A DNA stretch of 64,000 nucleotides from Paenibacillus sp. DMB20 (GCF_000987955.1 NZ_LAZU01000041.1:107822-171821); one strand, 5' to 3'. Positions 1 through 8,415 are shown, counted from the first letter of the stretch. The notes: generated by a model from the sequence alone, not told the origin. Translations and numbers: made by a program.

Positions 1-594
1 TTGCAAAGCCTGAAGGCCGTTTCTTCTTTACTGAAGAAGATTCATGGCAGTCCCAAGCACTTCCCTAACCAGTTTGATTGGCTCAGTGAACTTGCCAAAT
101 ATGAAGCCATTGTCACGCAAATCAACGGAGAATTGTTTTTTGACTACGCCTCCTTAAAAGAGCAATTGCTTCGTTTTATGGAAGTGAATGTCAAGCATGT
201 CATTTCCGTACCTTGCCATAATGATACGGTTCCCGAGAATTTTCTCGTAGATGGGAATGGCAGTGTCTATTTGATAGATTGGGAATATTCCGGAATGAAC
301 GATCCGGCCTTTGATATTGCCGCGTATATCATCGAATCGCGTTTGACAGCAGAGGCGATTGACCAACTGTTTGAAGCCTATTACGGCAATACGTTTACGC
401 AGGATGATCTGATGAAGGTCAAATGTTATATGATGGCCCAGGATTTGTTATGGACGGTATGGGCCCTGCTGCGCCATTATACGGGGGATGATTACCTGGA
501 TTACTGCTCGCTGCGCTATAACCGCCTGCGTCGAAATATTCAAGTATTAAGCATGCAGCCGGATTACCCTATTGCCGACATGGTGATGCGTTAG
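1..594 (+). CDS. APH/choline-kinase-like phosphotransferase, 5' partial
   Basis: C-terminal part of a protein-kinase-fold small-molecule phosphotransferase (APH family). The catalytic loop reads CHNDTVPENFL near residue 73 and the metal-binding segment reads LIDWEYSG near residue 91, followed by the helical C-terminal lobe. Family members are about 300 residues; only 197 are present and the ATP-binding N-lobe is missing, so the gene very probably starts before the window edge and the first codon here is not a true start. The substrate cannot be told from this part; choline, aminoglycoside or another hydroxyl compound are all possible. A strong terminator lies about 90 bases downstream. Confidence 0.75.
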   Translation: MQSLKAVSSLLKKIHGSPKHFPNQFDWLSELAKYEAIVTQINGELFFDYASLKEQLLRFMEVNVKHVISVPCHNDTVPENFLVDGNGSVYLIDWEYSGMNDPAFDIAAYIIESRLTAEAIDQLFEAYYGNTFTQDDLMKVKCYMMAQDLLWTVWALLRHYTGDDYLDYCSLRYNRLRRNIQVLSMQPDYPIADMVMR

Positions 595-680
595 CACTAG
601 TCGTTGCTTGCTCTGGAATGAGAAACTTTCGGAGGTTTAATCAATCCCTTTCAAAACGATTGACCAGGTAGATCATATAC

Positions 681-729
681 AAAAACCTGTACTTTCTTAT
701 CTGCATGGATAAAAAAGTACAGGTTTTTT
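681..729. terminator. Bidirectional Rho-independent terminator
   Basis: A perfect 15-base stem (AAAAACCTGTACTTT at 681-695 pairing with 714-728) carries A/T runs on both sides. It can end the kinase transcript on the plus strand and any minus-strand transcript coming from the glycosyltransferase remnant. Confidence 0.85.
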
Positions 730-955
730 GTAATTTGACAATGTGATTCCTGACATAACCCCAAGATCGCGGTGCCTATACGGCTGTAAATCATGGGGTT
801 ACTTGCATGCGTAAAGAAGTCATCATCTATAACATTTGATATAATACTCCACACCATAACTGACTTGCAGAAGATGATGTTCTGAAGATTGACAGGTTGA
901 GATGAGTCTATATGTTCGAAGGAGCGGGTTTGTGGCAAATGCAGTTCTAAATTAT

Positions 956-1135
956 TTATCTAAGATACTTACTTGCAAACTCCAGAATCTCATCAGCCGC
1001 TTGTACATATCCACCTGATTTGCGAAAGGATTGCTGCATGTTTGCAGCGTCTTCTTTGAAAGTTGAATGGCTTAACACATGTTCTGTGGCATTGCCCAGT
1101 TGCTGTGCAGTCAAGCTTTTTTGAGACATGGGAGT
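956..1135 (-). pseudogene. C-terminal remnant of an MGT-type UDP-glycosyltransferase
   Basis: About 58 residues resemble the extreme C-terminus of macrolide-type (YjiC/MGT) glycosyltransferases: a helix ending in TEHVLS, then FKEDAANMQQSFRKSGG and AADEILEFASKY. The acceptor- and nucleotide-binding parts are absent, and the upstream sequence to about 1350 shows no further homology. I read it as the tail of a decayed gene. The assignment rests on recalled family consensus only. Confidence 0.6.
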
Positions 1136-1351
1136 GAGAATCACTAGGGCGAAGTGGAAACGCGCATATATGGAATAATATGGGTGATCGCATTTCACCC
1201 TTGTTTCGTCATGTACTTTCTACAAATCCCAGCTACCACTTTCGCTCTTGCCTTCTTCCTCCACGTTAACTTCAGGGTAAAATCCTGCGAATTCATCTCC
1301 GCCCCATCGGACGGAAATGGCCGGTATGTCCGTACCGTGGCGCCCTTACCG

Positions 1352-2229
1352 TCAGCTCGCCTTCGCGAGTTTCGTGCTGCGAACCGATGCCACAGCGTAT
1401 ACAACGAGCGCTGTCCAGATGAGCGCGAAGCCGATAAGCAGAACCGGCGACACCGATTCCTTGAACACGAATACGCTCAGTAACAGCATGATCGTCGGCC
1501 CGATGTATTGTACGAAGCCGAGCGTGGACAGCGCCATCCGGGCGCCGCCCGCGCAAAGAAGAGCAGCGGCAGCGCCGTTACCACGCCGGAAAGAAGCAGT
1601 TCGACGAACACCGGCGCAGGCAGCGTCCATGCCGTCGTCTTGCCCACGGCGGCCAAATAGATCCAGTAACCGAGCGCGACGGGCAGGATTACAGCCGTCT
1701 CCGCTAACAAGCCTACAGAAGCGTCTTGCACGATCTTCTTCTTCGCGAGGCCGTACAAGCCAAACGAAACGGCCAGCGAGATCGCGACCCACGGGAACCG
1801 CCCGTAGTCGATGGCGATGATGAGCACCGCTGCGCCAGCGATGGCAATCGCGAGCCATTGGCCGCGGTTTGGCTTCTCACGAAGGAAGACGACCGCTAGC
1901 AGTACGTTCAGCAACGGGTTCAAATAATAGCCGAGACTTGTCTCGACAACATGGCCGTTGTTGACCGCCCAGATGAAGATGAGCCAATTAGCAGCGATCA
2001 GCAGTCCGCTGGCGGCGAGCGACAGCAGGAGCGAGCGGCTAGCCGCAATCCGCTTCATGTCACCCCAGCGGCGCTGGACGGCGACGAGAATACCCATGAA
2101 GACGAACGACCAGATAACCCGATGTGACAAAATTTCGCCTGCCGGCACATCGTCAAACAACTTCCAATAAAGCGGGAGAACCCCCCACATGATATACGCG
2201 ATGATAGCGTTGATCAACCCATTGTTCAT
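1352..2229 (-). CDS. rarD: RarD, EamA-family membrane permease (one frameshift)
   Basis: Ten-helix drug/metabolite-family transporter of the RarD subgroup. The N-terminus has the typical IAYIMWGVLPLYWKL and the first EamA repeat contains NWLIFIWAVNNGHVVETSLG. The frame breaks near 1548 after LPLLFFAR and resumes as GGARMALSTLGFVQYIGPT in another frame, ending in a normal C-terminus at 1352. One missing G in a short G run restores a protein of 292 residues, the usual RarD length, so this may be a sequencing error and not a real mutation. A substrate is not known for the family with certainty. No operon partner is visible. Confidence 0.85.
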
Positions 2230-2505
2230 TATGATTTCCCCTCTTATAGCTCCGATGTCTTAACGGATTATACGCCTCGATCCTCGCTTAAGTAAAGAAA
2301 ATAATTAATGTCCGCTGGCAGACAGTCACGCTCTTGTTCGATTCTCGTTGTATTTTGAGCTATCGTTTTCCGTTCGTTCGCAGACTCGATGGAGCAAGCT
2401 GACACATTCTGCGCTGTTAGTCATTGATTTTTTTTTCCAAAATAGGTTATTTTATAGACAGCTTAGCGATAAGCAAGTTCCTATCACGAAAGGAGATGTG
2501 TTTTA

Positions 2506-2538
2506 ATGGCGACTACTTATATGGTGGTTTGGTCTTAA
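2506..2538 (+). CDS. Putative 10-residue leader peptide
   Basis: A ribosome site AAAGGAG at 2489-2495 sits ten bases before an ATG that opens a ten-codon frame, MATTYMVVWS, followed by TAA. It precedes a GC stem-loop near 2572-2587 (GCGGG/CCCGC) and two tandem terminators, then the RsgA-like gene. Such translated mini-ORFs upstream of terminators are the hallmark of ribosome-stalling attenuators of antibiotic resistance genes. Translation has not been shown; the inference rests on the architecture. Confidence 0.5.
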   Translation: MATTYMVVWS

Positions 2539-2634
2539 AACTGAATAGCAGGCATACGGGAATAAAGCGGGACAACGCCCGCATTATTTGGTGTGCCATC
2601 CAAAGTAACCTTTCGTGAATATTGCTGTTTGCGA

Positions 2635-2660
2635 GATACGATGAAGGTCGTATCTTTTTT
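2635..2660 (+). terminator. Leader terminator 1 upstream of the GTPase/kinase operon
   Basis: The stem GATACGA / TCGTATC encloses a six-base loop and is followed directly by six T residues. It lies between the mini-ORF at 2506 and the GTPase gene, so unregulated transcription should stop before the operon. Confidence 0.75.
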
Positions 2661-2668
2661 GCGTCTTG

Positions 2669-2718
2669 ATGCCGCGCGACAGCAGCTTCTTTAGAGGCTG
2701 CTTGTCCGTGGCATTTTT
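2669..2718 (+). terminator. Leader terminator 2 upstream of the GTPase/kinase operon
   Basis: A longer imperfect hairpin pairs ATGCC with GGCAT, GACA with TGTC and GCAGC with GCTGC around a ten-base loop, and ends in TTTTT. It is the second terminator in series within 85 bases. The GTPase ribosome site begins about 20 bases later. Confidence 0.7.
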
Positions 2719-2758
2719 GCGTCCAAAAAACAACATTAAAGGAGCTAACAAAAAAATC

Positions 2759-3832
2759 ATGATGGATTTGAAAATTTATGGCTACACAGAAATAGAAGCA
2801 ATTCAAGGCGGCTTATTGCCCGGCAGGGTGACGGAGCTTCGGCGCGAGCGCTTCAGGGTCATGACCGAGCGCGGCGAGGTAACGGCGGTGCTCAAGGGGA
2901 CGTTTTATCACAGTGCGGAAACGCGAGTAGACTTTCCTTGCGTCGGTGATTTTGTTTTGCTGCACTACAACGAAAGCGGAGATTCTCTTATCGTTAGGGT
3001 ACTGCCCCGCCGCTCCAAGTTTTCACGCGCGGATTACTCAGGGCATGCCGCAGGCTATGCCAAAACCGTGCGGGAACAGGTCGTTGCAACCAACTTTGAC
3101 TATGTATTTATCCTTTCTTCTCTGAATTGGGATTTCAATGTTACCCGTATCATGCGGTATCTGACACAAGCCAGGCAGAGCGGCGGCCAGCCGGTCATCA
3201 TTCTGACCAAGGCTGATCTCGCCCCAGATTATAATCTCCTGCTCGCAGAAGTCACACAAAGCATCCCCGATGTGCCGGTTCACGCGATCTGCAGTCATAC
3301 AGGCCTGGGGATGAACGAACTCGATCCCTACTTGATGCCTGGTAAAACGGTCGTCTTTCTCGGCATGTCCGGCGTCGGTAAATCGTCTTTGCTCAATGCG
3401 TTGATGGAACAGGACGTAATGAAGGTTCAGGCGATCCGGGAGGTCGACAGCCGGGGGCGGCATACGACAACGCACCGTCAGCTGTTCATGCTCCCCTCCG
3501 GTACGATGGTCATCGATACGCCGGGTATGCGTGAGCTTGGGCTTTTTGATGCCGACGAAGGCATACACGCAAGCTTTACCGATGTGGAGGAATGGTTCCC
3601 GCAATGCCGATTTACGGATTGCCGCCATCAGGCCGAGCCGGGCTGTGCCGTTCTCGCCGCGCTTGCCGACGGTTCGTTGCCGCGTGAACGGTGGGAGCAA
3701 TATGTTGCCCAGCAGCATGAGAACAAGTATGTCCAGGATAAAACCAGCTACCTCATCGACAAGAGGGCTCGAAACAAAACGATCGCCATGTGGAGCAAGC
3801 AAACGAAGAAAAACGGAGGATGGAAGAAATGA
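2759..3832 (+). CDS. RsgA-like circularly permuted ribosome-associated GTPase (paralogue)
   Basis: About 357 residues. An N-terminal OB-fold region (VTELRRERFRVMTERGE) is followed by GTPase motifs in the permuted order of the RsgA/YjeQ family: G4 ITLKAD-type VIILTKADL, then G1 GMSGVGKSSLLNA, then G3 DTPGMRELG. The C-terminal zinc-binding Cys/His cluster reads CRFTDCRHQAEPGC. Family members bind the 30S subunit. Starts at 2759 or 2762 are both possible (ATGATG); the ribosome site GGAG is at 2741-2744. The kinase gene overlaps by four bases (ATGA), so the two are translationally coupled. It is probably a second copy rather than the housekeeping rsgA, because it sits behind a leader ORF and two terminators and is paired with an APH-type kinase. 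Confidence 0.85.
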   Translation: MMDLKIYGYTEIEAIQGGLLPGRVTELRRERFRVMTERGEVTAVLKGTFYHSAETRVDFPCVGDFVLLHYNESGDSLIVRVLPRRSKFSRADYSGHAAGYAKTVREQVVATNFDYVFILSSLNWDFNVTRIMRYLTQARQSGGQPVIILTKADLAPDYNLLLAEVTQSIPDVPVHAICSHTGLGMNELDPYLMPGKTVVFLGMSGVGKSSLLNALMEQDVMKVQAIREVDSRGRHTTTHRQLFMLPSGTMVIDTPGMRELGLFDADEGIHASFTDVEEWFPQCRFTDCRHQAEPGCAVLAALADGSLPRERWEQYVAQQHENKYVQDKTSYLIDKRARNKTIAMWSKQTKKNGGWKK

Positions 3833-4839
3833 ATATTAAATTCGAAACGCTGATCTATGCCTTAAGCCGACGGTTCAAGAAGGATATCATCTCGGCCGAC
3901 AGCCAAACCATGCCGTTACAGGGCGGAACTGTGGGAAATGTGTACCTGGTAACGGGGATCGCCGAAACCGCGGATGGAGAAAAACTGCCGTACCGTATCG
4001 TGCTGAAAATCCAGAAGAAATGGGAGCGTTACGGCGATCCGGGTTCATGGCGCCGGGAATATGATCTCTATGCGTCTGACTTGGGAGCGACGTTCTCGGA
4101 TGCCTTCCGCTGGCCGACATGTTATCACGCCGAGATGAATGCCGAAGAAAATGAATTCCAGCTGTGGCTGGAATATATCGATGGCGTAACCGGTTTAGAT
4201 TTGACCGGTGACATGTATGAACAGGCCGCGCTGGAGTTAGGACGCTATCAAGGCAAGCTGTATGCGGAGCAGCCCGCTGTGCTGCAGAGCCTGAGCAACC
4301 TGAGCCATGCGGATCTCATGAAGAATACGTATCTCCATTACCGGTCTTGGTCGGTCGTCTACGATTATATACGCTCGGAGAACTGCGCATTCCCGCAGCA
4401 CGTGCGGCAAATGCTCATCGACATCGATGAGCACGCAGACGAGATACTCGCCCGCATCGAAAAATTGCCCCTCGTGCTATGCCACCGGGACTTCTGGGTG
4501 ACCAACCTGATCTATGCCGACGGGAAAATCGCGCTCATCGACTGGGATACTTCCGGATGGGGCTACCTGGGCGAGGATCTCGCAAGCCTGATTGCGGATG
4601 AAGCGGATATCGATAACATGGTCGAAAACTACCAGCGATGTGTCCCCGCGTATTACAAAGGCTTTTCGGAGTATGCGGATGTATCCCCTATCGCCGATCA
4701 TTGCGTCTATGAGCTGATCCTTCTCGTATTCGGGTACAGGCTTGTGGAGTGGTATCTCCACACAGAGGACGATGACGAGAAGACGAAGCATGTCCATACG
4801 CTTCAAAAAATCTATGAAATGAAGACCATCCCTGCGTAG
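3829..4839 (+). CDS. APH-family small-molecule kinase, coupled to the RsgA-like gene
   Basis: A 336-residue phosphotransferase of the aminoglycoside phosphotransferase/choline kinase superfamily. The catalytic loop reads LVLCHRDFWVTNLIY and the metal-binding segment ALIDWDTSGWG; an N-lobe with YRIVLKIQKKW supplies the ATP-site lysine. The ATG at 3829 overlaps the upstream stop codon and the ribosome site GGAGG is at 3815-3819, which fixes this start over the upstream in-frame ATG. Whether the substrate is an antibiotic is unknown; the leader structure and ribosome-associated partner make a resistance role attractive. A terminator follows 20 bases later. Confidence 0.8.
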   Translation: MNIKFETLIYALSRRFKKDIISADSQTMPLQGGTVGNVYLVTGIAETADGEKLPYRIVLKIQKKWERYGDPGSWRREYDLYASDLGATFSDAFRWPTCYHAEMNAEENEFQLWLEYIDGVTGLDLTGDMYEQAALELGRYQGKLYAEQPAVLQSLSNLSHADLMKNTYLHYRSWSVVYDYIRSENCAFPQHVRQMLIDIDEHADEILARIEKLPLVLCHRDFWVTNLIYADGKIALIDWDTSGWGYLGEDLASLIADEADIDNMVENYQRCVPAYYKGFSEYADVSPIADHCVYELILLVFGYRLVEWYLHTEDDDEKTKHVHTLQKIYEMKTIPA

Positions 4840-4859
4840 GGTTGACTCTAAAAAAAGAT

Positions 4860-4899
4860 CTCCGAAAACCCTTGAATGTAGTGGGTTTTCGGAGTTTCT
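4860..4899. terminator. Terminator of the GTPase/kinase operon
   Basis: A 12-base perfect stem, CTCCGAAAACCC with GGGTTTTCGGAG, has an 11-base loop and a T-rich tail. It lies between the convergent kinase and the guaA scrap, and could originally have been the guaA terminator. Confidence 0.85.
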
Positions 4900-4903
4900 T
4901 TCA

Positions 4904-4945
4904 TTACTCCCATTCGATCGTCGCCCGCGGCTTGCTCGTGCTGGC
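4904..4945 (-). pseudogene. 3'-terminal scrap of guaA (GMP synthase)
   Basis: Reading the minus strand toward 4904 gives STSKPRATIEWE and a stop, which matches the very conserved C-terminus of GMP synthase (usually SKPPATIEWE). Nothing upstream continues the gene. A free-standing copy of the guaA 3' end is what remains when an integrative element uses guaA as its attachment site, so this may be an att scar. The match is short and only recalled from memory of the family. Confidence 0.5.
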
Positions 4946-4959
4946 AAAAAGTCTCGGAT

Positions 4960-5005
4960 GACAAGAACATATATCGTTAAAGGACAAGAACATATATTGT
5001 TAAAG
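4960..5005. repeat. Two tandem 23-base direct repeats
   Basis: GACAAGAACATATATCGTTAAAG at 4960 is repeated immediately at 4983 with a single C-to-T change. The pair lies between the guaA scrap and eutQ. It may be a regulator site, part of an attachment region, or a simple duplication. Confidence 0.7.
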
Positions 5006-5040
5006 AAAAAAAATAAAAAAACCACCTTGAAATTAGAATG

Positions 5041-5499
5041 TTACGCTTGTTCTGCCCAGTTAGCCGGATATGTTACATAGATAAATCGTGCATATTCTGG
5101 CACAGAAAATTGAATCTTACTTCCTTTTGGAATCAGGATCACTTCTCCTGGACCAGCTGACACCTTTGTACCCTCAATGATAACATCCAGATGTCCCTCA
5201 ATCACATAATCAATTTCATCATAGTTAAGTGTCCAGTCAAAGGTTGTTTCTTTCATCTCCATGATACCGCAGCCAAGTCTTGGACTTTCCTTTAGCGAAA
5301 AAAGATCTTTACAATAGACGATATCCTTAGGGTTTCCTGTATCGAGACGATCCTCTTCTGTTACTTTCATATTTGGCACTTTAACAGAAGTAATCCCTCC
5401 AGAACCTCTATGAACGTTCTGTTCAATAGCATCAGCCCCTACTTTTTCCATGATGATTTTACGAACCATCTCTTCAATCATCTTTTTATCGATACTCAT
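5041..5499 (-). CDS. eutQ: EutQ, cupin-type acetate kinase-like ethanolamine utilization protein
   Basis: A 152-residue protein with the short N-terminal helix (IEEMVRKIIMEKV) and the C-terminal cupin fold of EutQ, including YDEIDYVIEGHLDVIIEG and GEVILIPKGSKIQFSVP. EutQ is associated with the eut microcompartment and has been described as having acetate kinase activity. The start ATG at 5499 has a strong GAGGAGG site. It follows the eutH-like tail by about 20 bases, an operon-like spacing. It is the only intact gene left of the eut operon, so it probably has no pathway to serve. Confidence 0.88.
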   Translation of the reverse strand: MSIDKKMIEEMVRKIIMEKVGADAIEQNVHRGSGGITSVKVPNMKVTEEDRLDTGNPKDIVYCKDLFSLKESPRLGCGIMEMKETTFDWTLNYDEIDYVIEGHLDVIIEGTKVSAGPGEVILIPKGSKIQFSVPEYARFIYVTYPANWAEQA

Positions 5500-5518
5500 G
5501 GGTACCCTCCTCTGCTTC

Positions 5519-5798
5519 TTAGGTGCAGCTTTTTGGAATCATTTTACTTGCAATGAGCATAGCAACCATTACAGCTGTGATACACTTTTGAACATCGATT
5601 CTGTTCTCGGCTAAAAGGAAGTGTAAAACAAATTTCACTGCGGTATATGACTTCTTTCTCCGTAATCACAGTACGCGGAACGGAAAACGATGACGCCATA
5701 TTCTGGATATAAAGTTTGGATAGGACAAGTTGTATTGTTGATGTTCCCATATCTATTCCTACACTTAACAATTCTTCTGCCATTTCCTGATCTCCCAT
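5519..5798 (-). pseudogene. eutA 5' end joined to a eutH-like 3' end by deletion
   Basis: The first 45 residues (EELLSVGIDMGTSTIQLVLS, then SSFSVPRTVITEKEVIYRSE) are clearly the start of EutA, the ethanolamine ammonia-lyase reactivase. A frame change follows near 5620, and the next frame gives ENRIDVQK before switching to a hydrophobic tail, CITAVMVAMLIASKMIPKS, ending at 5519 just before eutQ. In some Gram-positive eut operons eutH, the ethanolamine permease, lies next to eutQ, so this tail may be the end of EutH. The genes normally between eutA and eutH (eutBC, shell proteins, eutE) are gone. The EutA part is secure; the EutH part is an inference. Confidence 0.7.
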
Positions 5799-5802
5799 AC
5801 CA

Positions 5803-5877
5803 GAGAAAAAACACAAAGAGGCCTAAAGTTATACCGCTTCCGATCAAATAGGAATGCTATAACCTTAAGCCTCTTTG
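5803..5877 (-). terminator. eut leader terminator, candidate EutV-controlled site
   Basis: On the minus strand a long stem (CAAAGAGGCTTAAGGTTATA pairing with TATAACTTTAGGCCTCTTTG) ends in GTGTTTTTT just before the eutA start. In Listeria and Enterococcus the ANTAR regulator EutV binds tandem hairpins and prevents such terminators from forming before eut genes. The upstream partner hairpin is not clear here. It is a fossil of that control now that the operon is broken. Confidence 0.7.
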
Positions 5878-5879
5878 CT

Positions 5880-6130
5880 TTAGTAAGACTACGCCTTTGT
5901 AGTCCTCTATACATTTTAAACGTGAATGAAACTGTTGTTTCACACGCTGTAGATTCAAATTGCATGCTCCCTTTTAGTTTATCCTCTACATGGCTATTTA
6001 CAATAGATAAACTAAACTTTTTTGTGAACATTCTTCAACGTTGAATCCTTTGCCATCATCTATTACTCCAATCGTGCAAAAGCCGTTGTTGGAACTCATA
6101 GAAATAACGATGTTAAATGTGAATCTTTAT
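5880..6130 (-). pseudogene. eutW remnant, C-terminal histidine-kinase ATPase domain
   Basis: Two frames together give the end of a histidine-kinase ATPase domain. The first holds IDDGKGFNVEECSQKSL (the G-box). The second holds SIVNSHVEDKLKGSMQFEST followed by TTVSFTFKMYR. In Gram-positive eut operons the ethanolamine sensor kinase EutW is encoded just before eutA, so this is most likely its tail. It lacks the sensor and H-box parts and has a frame break near 6010. The 150 bases beyond 6130 show no coding signal. Confidence 0.65.
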
Positions 6131-6278
6131 GCATATTTACAAGTTTTTGGACAAAAAAAATTGAACCAAAAATGCCCTTTTGTGTTGTATTTCACTATTA
6201 TAACACTATTCCTCCTATGAATATTTTCAAAGTTACAGCAGGAAAATTGCATGGTGACCCTTAACTAACGTGTCAATC

Positions 6279-6836
6279 TTAACTATTATTTCTTATTAGC
6301 AACGGCTTTTTTGCATCAATAATAATGGATACCATCCCTAATTCATTTATGGAATTCCTTGTATCAAACCGAAATGATCTTCCTATCTTCCCGTCCATTT
6401 CATTCCAGTATGTATAATGAAAATCTCCGTTCTCATCGCAATACTCCAACAAGGTTACTTCAAACCCTACCATTTCAAATACTGATACAAAAGTTTTTGC
6501 ATCATAAACTATTTTATGAGATGCCGCAGGATGATCCGCTGGCCCAGGACCTCCGACTTGAACCATCTGTTGATACCAATCGTTACGGAAATTTTTATCG
6601 GGAACTGCACAACGAATGTACCCACCAGGTTTTAGAAACTGATAACAATGCTTCGCAGCCGTAATCCCTTCCTCGTAAGTTAAATGTTCCCACACATGTT
6701 CAGCCAAAAGTGCATCAATACTCTCTGGTTTAGATAATTTGATCCAACTTTCCAATGATAGTAAATTCAATTCATCTTCTTGGGTACTGAGCCAACTATC
6801 ATACTTTGTCTGCCCTGCTCCAATGACCACTTTCAT
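6279..6836 (-). CDS. SAM-dependent methyltransferase-like protein
   Basis: A 185-residue class I methyltransferase-like protein of the short group that begins directly with MKVVIGAGQTKYDSWLSTQ. It has DALLAEHVWEHLTYEEG, the EHVxEHL motif common in small predicted methyltransferases, then FLKPGGYIRCAVPD, typical of motif post-I/III. The canonical glycine-rich SAM loop is abbreviated to VIGAGQ. Substrate unknown. It starts within a few bases of the end of the MerR remnant. Confidence 0.75.
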   Translation of the reverse strand: MKVVIGAGQTKYDSWLSTQEDELNLLSLESWIKLSKPESIDALLAEHVWEHLTYEEGITAAKHCYQFLKPGGYIRCAVPDKNFRNDWYQQMVQVGGPGPADHPAASHKIVYDAKTFVSVFEMVGFEVTLLEYCDENGDFHYTYWNEMDGKIGRSFRFDTRNSINELGMVSIIIDAKKPLLIRNNS

Positions 6837-6842
6837 CTAATA

Positions 6843-7069
6843 CCACCATCCAATTTTGTTTGAATAATACCGCAGACCGTTCTGAAGGACCTCAACCTTT
6901 TGAGCCATTCTTGCCAGCCTGAATTGCTCCATATGGAACACTGTAAAATACGATATCCGTTCGCTTCTCGTCGCGGCTAAGATATTAGACCAAGTCCCTC
7001 ATAAAGCCGTACTGTGTTAGGATGTAACCCAATGCTACGAGCAATCTCCGTCGTTTTGTAGGTATTCAT
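6843..7069 (-). pseudogene. MerR-family regulator remnant
   Basis: It starts well at 7069 with TTEIARSIGLHPNTVRLYE, the MerR winged-helix DNA-binding domain. A TAG stop follows GLIS; the frame continues as PRREANGYRI and then, after a one-base shift, FTVFHMEQFRLARMAQKVEV. The effector domain is missing. One nonsense change, one shift and a truncation mean true decay rather than a single read error. Confidence 0.75.
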
Positions 7070-7194
7070 ATAAACACTCCCCCCATTCCCTACAGTATAT
7101 ATTACACAAGAGTTTGGTGTTATAGTGGAGGGTCTTATATAGGAAAAGAGTCCGCATATGCAGACTCTTAAGATATAACTAATTCTCTTGCGAG

Positions 7195-7974
7195 TTACTC
7201 TTGGATCATGCTCTCTGCAATCGCTACAAGATCTTCCTTGATAAGAGGGCTTTTCTTATAGATGGAAATCTCGTATTGAAATTGCTTTTCTGCATCTTCC
7301 CATCGTAACTTGGTAGAGTACAGATCATTGGAGTTCGTAGAATAAATCGCGTCGGTTCCATTGATGCTTAAGTTTTCAAACTTTTCAGCTTTACTAGGTA
7401 CACGGGTGACTTCCGTAATGAGCGGCTGAACTTTTTGGGAACTGATGCGGATTACGTCCGAATCCTTAGAGAAGATGACTGCTGCCCCACCGGCTTCATT
7501 CCATTTCAGTTTTTTCGCGTAATATTTCTTCCCGTTCGCCTCCGCTTTAAGTTCCTTCAACATACTTTCATACGCCTTGGTAAGAAACAGAGGATACGGT
7601 GGCACGATCTCTCCAGACTTAAACACATAACCTTCTGGGATCCCGCCTGGCTGCTGCAATTCCGGTGCTTTGTATTTGGACAACATCTTCGTGTATTCGT
7701 TGTAATCTGAACTGGTTATACCGAGATAGCTAAATGACAGCGAATTATCAGTCCCATCATACAGCACGGTTAAATAACCTGGTTTTTTATCTTGGGGATG
7801 AAATATGTCCATAGCCTCTTTTTTCTGACGTTCAAGATTGCTCTTGTTTGATGTCGCCTGCGTCTTCGACTGTTTCTGCGGCGCAGCACCTACCTCTGTA
7901 GCAAATCCGCTTGCTGATCCCAACACTAGCAGAATGCTTGTTGCAGCAATGATCATTTTCTTCGTAAGGTTCAT
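7195..7974 (-). CDS. Secreted protein with a DUF4367-like C-terminal domain
   Basis: 259 residues. The start at 7974 is chosen because AAAGGAGATTC precedes it and a clear signal peptide follows (MNLTKKMIIAATSILLVLG, cleavage likely after VGA). The mature part is polar and Lys-rich. The C-terminal stretch with SINGTDAIYSTNSNDLYSTK, LRWEDAEKQFQYEIS and ending LIKEDLVAIAESMIQE resembles the DUF4367 pattern of a self-contained beta domain that ends in a helix. It acts outside the cell; its function is unknown. Confidence 0.7.
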   Translation of the reverse strand: MNLTKKMIIAATSILLVLGSASGFATEVGAAPQKQSKTQATSNKSNLERQKKEAMDIFHPQDKKPGYLTVLYDGTDNSLSFSYLGITSSDYNEYTKMLSKYKAPELQQPGGIPEGYVFKSGEIVPPYPLFLTKAYESMLKELKAEANGKKYYAKKLKWNEAGGAAVIFSKDSDVIRISSQKVQPLITEVTRVPSKAEKFENLSINGTDAIYSTNSNDLYSTKLRWEDAEKQFQYEISIYKKSPLIKEDLVAIAESMIQE

Positions 7975-8203
7975 GGATGAATCTCCTTTCGGCCTTGTGG
8001 GCATGTGGTTTTGTTTACTTATATAACCCCTGAGCTTCTGAAAAAGGGACACTATGAAGTGAAGTTATTTCACCATGCTACCTGCAAAACGGATGAATTC
8101 GGACTTGGACGAACTCCATCAAGCCATCCTCCTCTCTACCTACATATAACACTTAAGGAGCGGTAAATGGGACATTTTTCAAAAAAAAGAATTAGGTAGA
8201 TGC

Positions 8204-8415
8204 AGAAAAAAAGCCATGATCGCAATCGATCATAGCTGCGTCTTTATGCGCCAGAGACATGACTTTATTTGAGAAATAATAATAAGAGCAATCCTCCGAT
8301 AACTACGAAGGTCGTTATGATTCTGGTCAGGAATCCTCCACTTGTCAATTTTGTGTCATAGCTACCAATCAAAAACAGGAAATTTGTGTCAAAAAAGATA
8401 TAAGTGACTTAAGGT
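8204..8415 (-). other. Terminator and possible tail of a small membrane protein
   Basis: A hairpin at 8204-8239 (ATGATCG/CGATCAT) is followed on the minus strand by seven T residues, a good terminator. Just upstream of it a minus-strand frame ending at 8265 reads DTNFLFLIGSYDTKLTSGG and then a hydrophobic segment (TTFVVIGGLLLLLFLK). No credible start codon and ribosome site were found, so it may be the C-terminal scrap of a membrane protein. The rest of 7975-8580 shows no gene. Confidence 0.4.

Noticed and set aside
2424..2618. 64-residue plus-strand frame at 2424-2618
   Set aside because: It runs through the leader region before the GTPase gene in another frame than the mini-ORF and has no ribosome site of its own.
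2759..3832. Housekeeping rsgA in its usual context
   Set aside because: Housekeeping rsgA of Bacillus lies near prpC/prkC; here it sits behind a leader with two terminators and is coupled to an APH-type kinase.
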